From contig JARKQG010000097.1 in assembly GCA_029974035.1 (NCBI GenBank), positions 1-21,059 of the forward strand: a DNA stretch of 21,059 nucleotides. The letters are read 5' to 3'. Source of the stretch: Eubacteriales bacterium (GTDB lineage Bacteria > Bacillota_A > Clostridia > Christensenellales > Aristaeellaceae). Below, one piece after another: positions 1 to 7,121 of the stretch; position 1 is the first letter of the stretch; every line of letters starts with the position of its first letter. A program made the translations under genes and the position numbers. The notes beneath the pieces were generated by a model. It was not told the origin of the DNA, searched no databases, and was given only the letters and a program-made list of their open reading frames with translations.

Positions 1-488
1 CGTGCCACCGCCGCGGCCGCGGCCGCGCCGCCGCCGGGCCGCTCGCCAAAGCAGATCATCCCCATGTGGTGGAATGTGAGGCGGTTTCCCACCTTGACCG
101 CGTCCATGCCCTGCGCCACGGCGGGCAGCACCTTTTCCGCCCCCAGCTTTCCTCCGATGACCTCTTCGCTGATGATGCCGTTGAGAAGGGAGAGGATCAC
201 CGTGTCCGGCCCGACGAGTCCCCGCGCGGCCTCCACGGCGGCCTCCAGGCCGCCGAACTTCACCGAAAAGATCAGAAGGTCGGCGGGGCCGCCCGGCGCT
301 CCGGGCGTTACATAGCGGAAGCGGCAGGCTTCGCCATTTGCAAACACGCCCTCCCGTCGGTAGCGCGCGATGCGCGCCTCGTCCGCGAGGATTCTCAGCG
401 TGCCTTCCGGCGCGTTCTTGGCAATCTGATGTCCGAACAGCACGCCCAGCGCGCCCAGGCCCACGATGGCCGCCGTTTTGATTTCCAT
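1..488 (-). CDS. panE: Ketopantoate reductase (PanE/ApbA) family protein, C-terminus beyond window
   Basis: The frame is open from an ATG at 488 to the window edge, giving about 162 N-terminal residues. It begins with a beta strand and a Rossmann loop GLGALG (residues 10-15) for NADPH. Further on, FSVKFGGLEAAVEAA and the segment ending LSLLNGI match the pattern of ketopantoate reductases (usually VK..... and LQNG), which reduce 2-dehydropantoate to pantoate in pantothenate/CoA synthesis. GGAGG lies 6 nt before the start. It sits 20 nt downstream of the amylase gene and is probably co-transcribed with it, although the functions are unrelated. The catalytic Lys/Asn region of the C-terminal half is not visible, and many paralogues of this family act on other 2-keto acids, so the family call is firmer than the PanE role. 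The visible end is an Ala/Gly-rich run coded by very GC-rich sequence. Confidence 0.75.
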   Translation of the reverse strand, partial: MEIKTAAIVGLGALGVLFGHQIAKNAPEGTLRILADEARIARYRREGVFANGEACRFRYVTPGAPGGPADLLIFSVKFGGLEAAVEAARGLVGPDTVILSLLNGIISEEVIGGKLGAEKVLPAVAQGMDAVKVGNRLTFHHMGMICFGERPGGGAAAAAAVA

Positions 489-508
489 CCCGTTCCTCCA
501 AGTCATGC

Positions 509-1963
509 TTATTCCGCGCGTCCGTCCTGCGCCCACACCGAAACCGACCCGCCCCGGCACAGAAAATCCGCCGCGCCACCCTCGTCCAGCGTCAGGCGCT
601 CCGGCCGGTTGCCGGTCAGGTCGTAAAACACCTGCCCGGCGCGCCCGGGCCCCAAGGCCATGCGCTTTACGCCGTCCTCGCCGCCGGACGCGACCACCGC
701 GAGGCCCGAGCCCGGGTGCTCCGCGTCGCCCAGCCGTGCGAAGCCCACCACGTTGGGGTGGTCGAAAAAGCCGATCTCCTCACCGTAGGCCAAGCGCCTG
801 CGGGCATCGAGCAGCGGGTCCAAGAGCGCGCGCTTCCCCTCCGGCCCGCCGGAGACGCCGTAGTAATCCCCGTAAAAAAGGCAGGGAAGGCCGTCCCGCC
901 GAAGCAGAATCATCGCGTAGGCGATGGGCTTGAACCAGTCCTCCACCCAGCTTTCAAGCGCCTGGCCGGGCTGGGAGTCATGGTTGTCCACAAAGGTGAC
1001 GGCCCGGAAGGGGTTTTGGGCCACCAGCGTGCCCTCGAAAAGGCGCGTCAGGTCGTAATCCCGTCCCTTGCGGGAGGCCTCCGCGAAGCGGTAGTGCAGT
1101 GCCACGTCAAAAAGCTGCAGCGCCTGGTCGGACTCGTCGATGAAGCGGCCCAGGACCGCCTCATCGGCGTTCCAGTATTCCCCCACCACGAAGAATCGCT
1201 CGCCGGCGCTTTGGCGCACATGGTCCACCAGACGCTTGACAAACACCCGATCGATGTGCTTGACCGCGTCCATGCGAAAGCCGTCCAGCCCCAGCGACTT
1301 AACCAGCCACACCGCCCAATTCTCCACTTCCACCGCGACGGTCTCGTTGCCGTAGTCGATATCCGCGTTCATCAGGTAGTCGTAATTGCCCTTTTCGCCG
1401 TCCACGTCCCAGGCCCAGCCCTTGTCCTCGCCGGTGATGCGGAAGATGGCGCTGCGCTTTTGGCGCTCGTCCCGATCTACGGCGCTGAAGTGGGTGTGGT
1501 TCCACTTGAAGGCGGAGTACCGGCCGCCGCGGCTGGGGAAGTCAAACCGCGTCCAGCCTTCGATTTCGAAAGGCTCCGACAGCGCCCGGTTGCGGTCATT
1601 CGGGTCCACCTCCACGGCCAGAAACGCCTCCGTGGCGTCCGCCCCGGCCTTGTGGTTCAAAACCACGTCGGCCAGCACCCGGATGCCTTCCCGGTGCAGC
1701 GCGGCGATCGCCTTCTCCAGCGCGCGGCGGTCGCCGTACTTGGTGCGCACCTGACCCTTCTGGCCAAATTCGCCCAGATCGTACAGATCATACACGTCGT
1801 AGCCCACGCTGCCCGGCCCGGCCGCCTTCGTCGCCGGCGGGATCCACACCGCGCCCACACCCATCGACCGGAGCGCCGGTGCGGCCGCTTCCAACCGCGC
1901 CCAGTGCCCGCCGTCGTCCGGAACATTCCATTCAAAGTACTGCATGATGCAGAAGTTGTCCAC
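509..1963 (-). CDS. Cytoplasmic alpha-amylase, GH13 subfamily 5
   Basis: A 484-residue glycoside hydrolase with the full GH13 signature: region I DVVLNH (residues 99-104), region II GFRMDAVKH with nucleophile D232, region III VVGEYW with acid/base E262, and region IV FVDNHDS with transition-state Asp D329. These positions are almost identical to those of the Bacillus licheniformis mature amylase, and the start (MQYFEWN) and length also match. It hydrolyses internal alpha-1,4 bonds of starch, glycogen or maltodextrins. There is no signal peptide, so it probably acts inside the cell on storage glycogen or imported dextrins (inference). The start is GTG at 1963 with GGAGG 5 nt upstream; no better ATG fits the family N-terminus. 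It is the first gene of a two-gene unit with the panE-like gene and has its own strong promoter. Confidence 0.95.
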   Translation of the reverse strand: MDNFCIMQYFEWNVPDDGGHWARLEAAAPALRSMGVGAVWIPPATKAAGPGSVGYDVYDLYDLGEFGQKGQVRTKYGDRRALEKAIAALHREGIRVLADVVLNHKAGADATEAFLAVEVDPNDRNRALSEPFEIEGWTRFDFPSRGGRYSAFKWNHTHFSAVDRDERQKRSAIFRITGEDKGWAWDVDGEKGNYDYLMNADIDYGNETVAVEVENWAVWLVKSLGLDGFRMDAVKHIDRVFVKRLVDHVRQSAGERFFVVGEYWNADEAVLGRFIDESDQALQLFDVALHYRFAEASRKGRDYDLTRLFEGTLVAQNPFRAVTFVDNHDSQPGQALESWVEDWFKPIAYAMILLRRDGLPCLFYGDYYGVSGGPEGKRALLDPLLDARRRLAYGEEIGFFDHPNVVGFARLGDAEHPGSGLAVVASGGEDGVKRMALGPGRAGQVFYDLTGNRPERLTLDEGGAADFLCRGGSVSVWAQDGRAE

Positions 1964-2004
1964 ACCATCGCCTCCGTAGCCCGCCGGATGAAGGCGGTTT
2001 TTCC

Positions 2005-2033
2005 ATTATATCCCCACTTTCAGACAAAATCAA
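2005..2033 (-). promoter_or_regulatory. Sigma-A-type promoter of the amylase-panE unit
   Basis: On the minus strand TTGATT (2033-2028), a 17-nt spacer and a perfect TATAAT (2010-2005) precede the GTG start by about 40 nt. The predicted leader contains a small CCGCC/GGCGG hairpin (about 1981-1997). The match to consensus is close, but no start site has been mapped. Confidence 0.8.
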
Positions 2034-2122
2034 CCGGCCGCGTTTTTGCGCGCCGGACGATTCCAGCGGCACGGAGGCGGGTATAAAAACTTCGAGCGTT
2101 TTCGATCGGGGAGGGGTGTACC

Positions 2123-2779
2123 GTGCAGGCGATCATGGAAACCGCGTTTGACATTGGCTACTTTGCGTGCGCGCTCTGGCTGGGCGTGGCGATTTTAAAG
2201 GATGCGAAGGGACGCGGGCAGTACCGCCTCTTCGGCTGGATGGCGCTGCTGCTGGTGTTTGGCGACGCGTTCCACCTGGTGCCCCGGATGGTGGCGCTGA
2301 ATACCGCGGGACTCGAGGCGTTCACGAGGCAGCTTGGGCTGGGCAAGCTGATCACCTCCGTCACGGCAACGGTGTTCTACGCGCTCTTCTACCATGCGTG
2401 GCGCGCGCGCTACCGGGTGGAAGGGCGGCATTCCCTCACGGTCTGGGTGTGGCTTCTTACGCTGATCCGCGTCGCGCTGTGCCTTTTCCCGCAGAACGAC
2501 TGGCTGGGCGCGAACCCGCCGCTCCTCTGGGGCGTCTACCGCAACCTGCCGTTCGTGCCGCTGGGTGCGATTCTGATGGTGCTGATGGCTTCCTCCGCGC
2601 GTGGAGACCCGCCAATGCAGCGGGCCTGGCTGGCGATCCTCTTCAGTTTTCTCTTCTACATCCCGGTGGTGCTCTTCGCGGACGCCGTGCCCCTCGTCGG
2701 CATGCTGATGATCCCCAAAACCGTCGCCTACGTGTGGCTCATGTTCATGGCCCGCGCCGCCGAGAAGGCGGACGGCTGA
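2123..2779 (+). CDS. Unrecognised polytopic membrane protein
   Basis: A 218-residue, strongly hydrophobic protein with about seven predicted membrane segments (roughly residues 8-25, 37-55, 73-92, 104-121, 138-156, 166-187 and 190-208), separated by short Arg/Lys-rich loops. I do not recognise the family. Distinctive sequence includes GDAFHLVPR near residues 47-55, which places Asp, His and Arg in or beside segment 2, and FYHAWRARYR after segment 3. The start is GTG at 2123, chosen because GGAGG (2110-2114) lies 8 nt upstream; the ATG four codons later would be too far from it. A TATAAA at 2082-2087 may be a -10 element, but no good -35 is seen. The gene is divergent from the amylase and ends at its own palindromic terminator, so it is probably monocistronic. 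No enzyme motif is visible. Confidence 0.75.
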   Translation: MQAIMETAFDIGYFACALWLGVAILKDAKGRGQYRLFGWMALLLVFGDAFHLVPRMVALNTAGLEAFTRQLGLGKLITSVTATVFYALFYHAWRARYRVEGRHSLTVWVWLLTLIRVALCLFPQNDWLGANPPLLWGVYRNLPFVPLGAILMVLMASSARGDPPMQRAWLAILFSFLFYIPVVLFADAVPLVGMLMIPKTVAYVWLMFMARAAEKADG

Positions 2780-2786
2780 AAGCGCG

Positions 2787-2830
2787 GCGGGCGGCGCATG
2801 CGCCGCCCGCTTCCTTTGCCATAATTATTT
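2787..2830 (+). terminator. Palindromic terminator after the membrane-protein gene
   Basis: A perfect 24-bp palindrome (2787-2810, half-site GCGGGCGGCGCA centred on GCATGC) lies 8 nt after the stop codon, followed by T-rich sequence (TTCCTTT, then ATTATTTT). The uridine tract is interrupted, so termination may be less efficient than at the other terminators here. Confidence 0.6.
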
Positions 2831-2843
2831 TACCCATTCTGAT

Positions 2844-2872
2844 TTGCTTTTTGTAATGCAATACGATATAAT
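2844..2872 (+). promoter_or_regulatory. Promoter of the LCP-family gene
   Basis: TTGCTT (2844-2849), a 17-nt spacer and a perfect TATAAT (2867-2872). The predicted start near 2879 gives a leader of about 100 nt before the GTG at 2980. I see no known riboswitch or attenuator pattern in that leader. Confidence 0.75.
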
Positions 2873-2979
2873 CATGCATACTGGCGCGGGTGTGCCCAAG
2901 CGGGTGCATGCCTTTCTTTGCGCCGCCCGCCCTGAAGAGCCGTCCATGCGCATCAACCCAAGAGCGAGGAGCTGTTTCC

Positions 2980-4149
2980 GTGAGCAACAGGGGGTACTCT
3001 TCCAATAACCGCCGCAAACCGAAAAAGCGCATTACCGGCCGCTTCTATGCGTTTCTGACAGTCCTGGTGGTGCTGGTGGTCATGTTCGGCGTGTTTCTGC
3101 TCGGCAACCGCGGCGGTGGTTCCCGCGTGGTAACCCAGGATCAGACGCAGAGTCCGGTCCAGACCGCCCCTGCGGCTGACGATTGGACCGCCGAGGATAC
3201 CGAAACCCCCGAGCCCGGCGCGACCGGCGGGACCAGCAGCATTCAGGACCTGATCCAGAACGATCCGGATCTGGCGCCGCTGGAGGGCAGCGAGAAGGTG
3301 CAGGTGAGCGACCTGTCCGTCACCGAGGGCCTGCCTTCGGAGTGGCATAATATCCTGCTCTTGGGCTCCGACACCCGCAACATCAAAAAGGAGTCCCGCA
3401 CGGATACGATCATCATCGCGTCCATCAACACCAGCGACGGGCGCATCAAGCTGATCTCCATCATGCGTGACACCGTCGTGCCCATCCCCGGCCACGGCAA
3501 CCAGAAGATCAACTCCGCCAGCTACTACGGCGGGCCGGAGCTGACCATGAAGGTGGTCAACGAGTGCTTCAAGATGAACATCTCGGAGTATGTGCTGGTC
3601 AACTTCGGCAGCTTCAAGGAAGTGGTGGACATTCTGGGCGGCGTCGACATGGACGTGACCCAGAAGGAAATGGAGCAGGTCAACGGCAGCATCAAGGAAC
3701 AGGCGCGCATTCTGGGCCTGAGCAAGGAAAAATACCTGGCCGGCGAGTATGATCTCAAATCCTACGGCCCGGACACCCATCTGGACGGTCTGCAGGCGCT
3801 GGCCTACGCCCGGATCCGCCACATCGACAGCGATTGGCAGCGCACCGAGCGCCAGCGCATGGTCATCGACGCCGCCATCAAGAAGCTGCGCGGCTCGGTA
3901 TCGGTCAAGCAGGTGGTGAGCCTGTTTACCTCCTCCTGGCAGTACGTGCAGACCAACATCGACATGATGAGCGCCATCGGCCTCGCCACCACGGTGCTGA
4001 AAAGCGGCATCGGCGAGGTGTCCACGGGCCTGATGCCCATCACCAACACCTACAAGAGCGAGAACCGGAAGGGCGCCGGCCAGGCGCTCTACGATACCGA
4101 TTTCGAGGCCAACGCGACCCGGCTGTACAAGTTCATTTATCAGGAATAA
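2980..4149 (+). CDS. LytR-CpsA-Psr (LCP) family cell-wall protein
   Basis: A 389-residue protein with a basic cytoplasmic head (residues 1-20), one membrane anchor (about 22-42), a Thr/Pro/Asp-rich linker (about 45-110) and an extracellular LCP domain (about 122-330). Family signatures are present: NILLLGSDTR, SRTDTIIIASI with R140 and D142, IMRDT with R163 and D164, KINSASYYGG, and the C-terminal block DGLQALAYARIRHIDSDWQRTERQR. LCP enzymes transfer lipid-linked anionic glycopolymers such as teichoic acids or capsule to peptidoglycan, using pyrophosphate-binding Arg/Asp residues. The start is GTG at 2980 with AGGAG 8 nt upstream; an in-frame ATG 30 codons earlier lacks a ribosome binding site and would put an unlikely extension before the basic head. 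It has its own promoter and terminator. The specific glycopolymer substrate cannot be read from sequence. Confidence 0.93.
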   Translation: MSNRGYSSNNRRKPKKRITGRFYAFLTVLVVLVVMFGVFLLGNRGGGSRVVTQDQTQSPVQTAPAADDWTAEDTETPEPGATGGTSSIQDLIQNDPDLAPLEGSEKVQVSDLSVTEGLPSEWHNILLLGSDTRNIKKESRTDTIIIASINTSDGRIKLISIMRDTVVPIPGHGNQKINSASYYGGPELTMKVVNECFKMNISEYVLVNFGSFKEVVDILGGVDMDVTQKEMEQVNGSIKEQARILGLSKEKYLAGEYDLKSYGPDTHLDGLQALAYARIRHIDSDWQRTERQRMVIDAAIKKLRGSVSVKQVVSLFTSSWQYVQTNIDMMSAIGLATTVLKSGIGEVSTGLMPITNTYKSENRKGAGQALYDTDFEANATRLYKFIYQE

Positions 4150-4166
4150 AGGAAAATAAATCACGG

Positions 4167-4198
4167 CGGCCGGTCCTTGCGGGATCGGCCGTCTTTTT
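4167..4198 (+). terminator. Intrinsic terminator of the LCP gene
   Basis: Stem CGGCCGGTCC (4167-4176) pairs with GGATCGGCCG (4182-4191) with one G-U pair and a 5-nt loop, followed by TCTTTTT. It lies 17 nt after the LCP stop codon and ends 17 nt before the next start codon. Confidence 0.9.
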
Positions 4199-4215
4199 CA
4201 AGCGAGGCGAATATA

Positions 4216-4710
4216 ATGAGGACCTTTGAACGCGCGCGTCCGGAGCACGCGGAGGCTGTCTTCCGTTTGTTCGAGGAGGCCAAGCGGGTGGGCCGCGGCC
4301 GCGGCACCACGGACTGGGACGAAACCTACCCAACCCGGGATTTCATTGATGAGGACATCGCCCAGGGGGCGCTCTGGTCGCTCCGCGAGGACGGGGCGCT
4401 GGTCGCCACCATTTCCATGCTCTCGGAGGATCTAACGGAAGTGGAAGCCGGCTGGACGGACGCGCACGCCTGCGCGCTGGCCCGGCTGTGCGTGGACCCA
4501 ATGCTCCAGGGCCGGGGCGTCGGCGCGGAGATGATGCGGCGCATCACCGAGGAGGCCGCGCGCCAGGGCTATCGCGCCACGCGCCACCTGGCGTCGGTGG
4601 ATAACCCCGCCGCGCTGAAACTGTACCGCAAGCTGGGCTACCGGGAGCTGAAAAAGGTGAACTTCTTCTACGGCGACTGCATCGCCTTCGAACGGCTGAT
4701 CGGGGAATGA
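4216..4710 (+). CDS. GNAT-family N-acetyltransferase
   Basis: A 164-residue single-domain acetyltransferase. The acetyl-CoA pyrophosphate loop is QGRGVGA (residues 98-104), preceded by the beta-4 strand ALARLCVDP. The C-terminal block NPAALKLYRKLGYRE (130-144) is typical of small GNAT proteins. The acceptor substrate is unknown. The start is ATG at 4216 with GAGG (4204-4207) 8 nt upstream; an in-frame upstream start would lie inside the terminator hairpin and is rejected. No convincing promoter fits in the short gap after that terminator, so expression may rely on read-through or a weak promoter; a TATAAT overlaps the start codon itself but lacks a -35. It converges with the opp operon across 275 nt. 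Confidence 0.88.
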   Translation: MRTFERARPEHAEAVFRLFEEAKRVGRGRGTTDWDETYPTRDFIDEDIAQGALWSLREDGALVATISMLSEDLTEVEAGWTDAHACALARLCVDPMLQGRGVGAEMMRRITEEAARQGYRATRHLASVDNPAALKLYRKLGYRELKKVNFFYGDCIAFERLIGE

Positions 4711-4737
4711 CCCCGCACAAAGGCCCTTTCCGGTGAT

Positions 4738-4777
4738 AAAAAAGCGCCCGCCCCTCCAGACCGGAGGGGCGGGCGCT
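4738..4777 (-). terminator. Strong intrinsic terminator downstream of oppD
   Basis: A perfect 15-bp stem (4777-4763 with 4757-4743, arm GCGCCCGCCCCTCC) with a 5-nt loop, followed on the minus strand by TTTTTT (4743-4738). The T tract is only on the minus-strand side, so it ends leftward transcripts. It lies about 210 nt beyond the oppD stop, leaving a long untranslated tail. Confidence 0.92.
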
Positions 4778-4791
4778 CAAACTGCGGGCAA

Positions 4792-4942
4792 CCCAGGCGC
4801 CGCTTTCGTCCCTTCGGTAACCTGATCGCCGGAAACGCGTTTCACAGGTCCGTGAACCGCCCGGAAATTTCTTAGGATTTCCGGCTCACGCAGCGTTTCC
4901 CCTGAACGCCTGTTTCCCCAATCCTGGAAGGCGGGCACCGGG
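4792..4942 (-). ncRNA. Candidate structured RNA or 3' UTR element downstream of oppD
   Basis: Read on the minus strand, the stretch before the terminator can fold into one long interrupted rod. Closing stem: CCCGGTGCC (4942-4934) with GGCGCCTGGG (4801-4792), one bulge. Next: GGAAG (4931-4927) with CTTCC-type pairing at 4815-4811. After a large internal bubble: GGAAACGC (4900-4893) with GCGTTTCC (4838-4831), then CGTGAGCC (4890-4883) with GGTTCACG (4858-4851), and an apical GGAAAT/ATTTCC hairpin. One pair is G-U on the minus strand but would be A-C on the plus strand, which favours minus-strand transcription. The rod with a central bubble resembles the outline of 6S RNA, but I see no sequence match to a known RNA and no clear own promoter. 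It may simply be a processed or protected operon 3' end. No protein is supported here. Confidence 0.35.
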
Positions 4943-4985
4943 TTTTCTTCCGTCGTCCGCGCCCGCCGGAGCCCTCAGCGCTTTC

Positions 4986-6011
4986 TCAAGCGCCCTCCGG
5001 CCGCATCCATTCGGGCTTATTGACGGCGGGCATGCCGAGGTGGTTCAGCCAGCAGGCAGCCCGATGGCTGTCGCCCAGCGGAAATTCGGGCGGCTGCTTC
5101 CGGCACAGCGCCATCGCGTAAGGGCACCTGGCGGCGAAGGCGCAGCCCTCGGGCGGCGCGAAGAGATCCGGCGGCGCGCCCTCGATGCTCGCCACCGTCT
5201 CCCGCGCCTGATTGTTGAGCTTGGGCATGGAGCCGAGCAGCGCGTGGGTGTAGGGGTGGCCCGGGCGGTAAAAGATGTCCCGCACGTTCCCCTCCTCCAC
5301 AACCTTGCCCGCATAAAATACGAGCACGCGCCTGGCCATGTTCGCCACCACGCCCAGATCGTGGGTGATGAGCACGATGGCCGTGCCAAAGCTTTGCTGC
5401 AGCGACTGCATGAGCTCCAGAATCTGGGCCTGAATGGTCACGTCCAGCGCGGTGGTGGGCTCGTCGGCGATCAGAAGCCGCGGGTTCATGCACATGGCGA
5501 TGGCGATCACCACCCGTTGCCGCATGCCGCCGGACAGGCTGTCCGGGTATTCGCGGGAGCGCTTCTGCGGGTTGGCGATGCCCACCAGCTTCAGGTATTC
5601 GATGGTCTTTTCCGCCGCCTCGCGGCGGGAAATCTTCCGGTGCTTCATCATGACCTCGGCGATCTGCTTGCCGACGGTCATGGTGGGGTTAAGGCTGGTC
5701 ATCGGATCCTGAAAGATCATGGAGATGGACTTGCCGCGCACGTCCAGCATCTGCCGCTCGGTGTAGCGGGTCAGGTCCTCCCCCTGAAAGACCACCCGGC
5801 CGCCGTCGATGGAACCCTGGGGGCTTTCGATCAGCCCCATCAGCGCCTTGGCGGTGACGGACTTCCCGCAGCCGCTCTCGCCGACCACGGCAACGCACTC
5901 GCCCGCTTCCACATGGAAGCTGACGTCCCGCACCGCCTGCACGCGGCCGCCGTAGGTCTTGAAGGATACGCGCAGGTTTTCCACCGTGAGCAGAGGGCTC
6001 GTTTCGGGCAT
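4986..6011 (-). CDS. oppD: Oligopeptide/dipeptide ABC transporter ATP-binding protein OppD
   Basis: A 341-residue ABC ATPase. Walker A GESGCGKS (44-51), Q-loop Q101 in [10 protein letters not shown], signature LSGGMRQR (159-166), Walker B LLIADEP (D183, E184) and switch His in ITHDLG (H217). The C-terminal peptide-transporter domain carries the family Cys pattern ([14 protein letters not shown], then a later Cys), which in some Opp/Dpp ATPases holds an iron-sulfur cluster. It powers peptide import with OppF. The start is ATG at 6011 with AAGGAG 8 nt upstream; an ATG 17 codons earlier has no ribosome binding site. It is last in the oppABCD transcript, 160 nt after oppC, with a hairpin in that gap. 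The usual downstream oppF is absent and lies divergently near oppA. Confidence 0.95.
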   Translation of the reverse strand: MPETSPLLTVENLRVSFKTYGGRVQAVRDVSFHVEAGECVAVVGESGCGKSVTAKALMGLIESPQGSIDGGRVVFQGEDLTRYTERQMLDVRGKSISMIFQDPMTSLNPTMTVGKQIAEVMMKHRKISRREAAEKTIEYLKLVGIANPQKRSREYPDSLSGGMRQRVVIAIAMCMNPRLLIADEPTTALDVTIQAQILELMQSLQQSFGTAIVLITHDLGVVANMARRVLVFYAGKVVEEGNVRDIFYRPGHPYTHALLGSMPKLNNQARETVASIEGAPPDLFAPPEGCAFAARCPYAMALCRKQPPEFPLGDSHRAACWLNHLGMPAVNKPEWMRPEGA

Positions 6012-6153
6012 TTCGAGATCTCCTTCCAAAAGGGAAATCCGTTCGTTGGGATTCGGGCGCATCGCAGTCGGCCTCCGGCATGCTGCTTTCGTCGGCGCAC
6101 CGCCGGAAATGCGCGCGCGTTTCAGGCGTGCGCAGGTTTCTCCTTTGCGGCGG

Positions 6154-6171
6154 AAAGCCGCTTTCGGCTTT
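6154..6171 (-). promoter_or_regulatory. Small hairpin in the oppC-oppD gap
   Basis: AAAGCCG and CGGCTTT form a 7-bp stem with a 4-nt loop directly against the oppC stop codon. No T tract follows, so it looks like an mRNA 3'-end or processing hairpin rather than a terminator. The remaining 140 nt to oppD show no gene or promoter. Confidence 0.4.
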
Positions 6172-7119
6172 TCAACGCCTCATTCTCGGGTCCAACGCAT
6201 CCCGGAGGCCGTCCCCCAGCATGTTGAGGGAGAGCATCGTGGTGCAGATGAAAAACGCCGGGATCAGAAGCTGGTAGGGTTGCATGCGGTAGACCTGGAT
6301 GGCGGTCTGCGCCAGCGAGCCCCAGGAGCAGCTGGGCGACTGGATGCCGATGCCGATGAAGGACAGAAACGCCTCGGTAAAGATCGCCTGGGGAATGGCC
6401 ATGGTCATGCTGGTGACCAGGATGCCGCCGATGTTGGGGATCATGTGCCGGAGGATGATTTTCCCGTCGGACACGCCCAGCGTGCGCGCAGCCATCACGA
6501 ACTCCTGATTTTTCAGCTGCAGCACCTGGCCGCGCACCAGCCGCGCGCTGCCGATCCAGCCCAGCGCCACCATCGCCAGCACCAGCGGGACCACGCCAGA
6601 GCTCATCACCGTGCGCATCAAAATCGCGAGGATGATCATCGGAATGCCGTAGAGCACGTCGATCACGCGCATCACCAGCATATCTACCTTGCCGCCGAAG
6701 TAGCCGGACACGCCGCCCACCACGCAGCCGATGAAGGTGTTGATCAGGACCACGATCAGGCCGATAAAGAGGGACACCCGCGCACCCATCCAGTTCCGCA
6801 CCCACAAATCGCGCCCGGCCTGGTCGGTGCCAAAGATGTGCTGGGCGCTGGGCCACTGGTTCATGGCCTTGGCGTTCTGCGACGCGAAGTCGTAGGGCGA
6901 GAGGATGGGCGCGAAGATTGCCAGCAACACATACAGCGTAACGATGGCAAGCCCCAGCATCGCCACCTTGTTTTTTTTCAGCTTAATCCACGCGTCCTGC
7001 CAGTAGGTCAGGCTGGGGCGGACGATGCGGTTGAGGTCCGCTTCGTCCTTGGGCAGGGGAATGAGCAGCGCCTCGTCCAGCGCGCCGGAGAGGATCGCCT
7101 CGCCGCTATCTTCCAGCAT
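6172..7119 (-). CDS. oppC: Oligopeptide ABC transporter permease OppC
   Basis: A 315-residue inner-membrane permease of the DppC/OppC type: a cytoplasmic N-terminal arm of about 50 residues with the family segment (YWQDAWIKLKKNKVAMLG), a first membrane helix, the external block ending HIFGTDQAGRDLW, and then five further helices. The EAA loop that contacts the ATPases is AARTLGVSDGKIILRHMIPN. The C-terminus GDGLRDALDPRMRR is characteristic. It forms the channel with OppB. The ATG at 7119 is only 2 nt past the oppB stop, and its ribosome binding site (GAGGAGGA) is inside the end of oppB, so the two are translationally coupled. Confidence 0.95.
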   Translation of the reverse strand: MLEDSGEAILSGALDEALLIPLPKDEADLNRIVRPSLTYWQDAWIKLKKNKVAMLGLAIVTLYVLLAIFAPILSPYDFASQNAKAMNQWPSAQHIFGTDQAGRDLWVRNWMGARVSLFIGLIVVLINTFIGCVVGGVSGYFGGKVDMLVMRVIDVLYGIPMIILAILMRTVMSSGVVPLVLAMVALGWIGSARLVRGQVLQLKNQEFVMAARTLGVSDGKIILRHMIPNIGGILVTSMTMAIPQAIFTEAFLSFIGIGIQSPSCSWGSLAQTAIQVYRMQPYQLLIPAFFICTTMLSLNMLGDGLRDALDPRMRR

Positions 7120-7121
7120 GT

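Noticed and set aside
716..2086. Long open frame antisense to the amylase gene
   Set aside because: A GC-rich shadow frame: no family match, no ribosome binding site, and it covers a complete, motif-verified amylase.
2953..4164. 403-codon frame antisense to the LCP gene
   Set aside because: Composition (Val/His/Asp/Gly-rich) is typical of an antisense shadow; the LCP frame has all family motifs and control signals.
4738..4985. Known RNA families (SRP RNA, RNase P RNA, T-box, cyclic di-GMP riboswitch)
   Set aside because: Short resemblances such as ATCAGGTTACCGAAGG were seen, but the invariant core sequences of these RNAs are missing.
5040..6227. Long frame antisense to oppD
   Set aside because: No recognisable protein, and it crosses the oppC-oppD gap; oppD on the other strand is certain.
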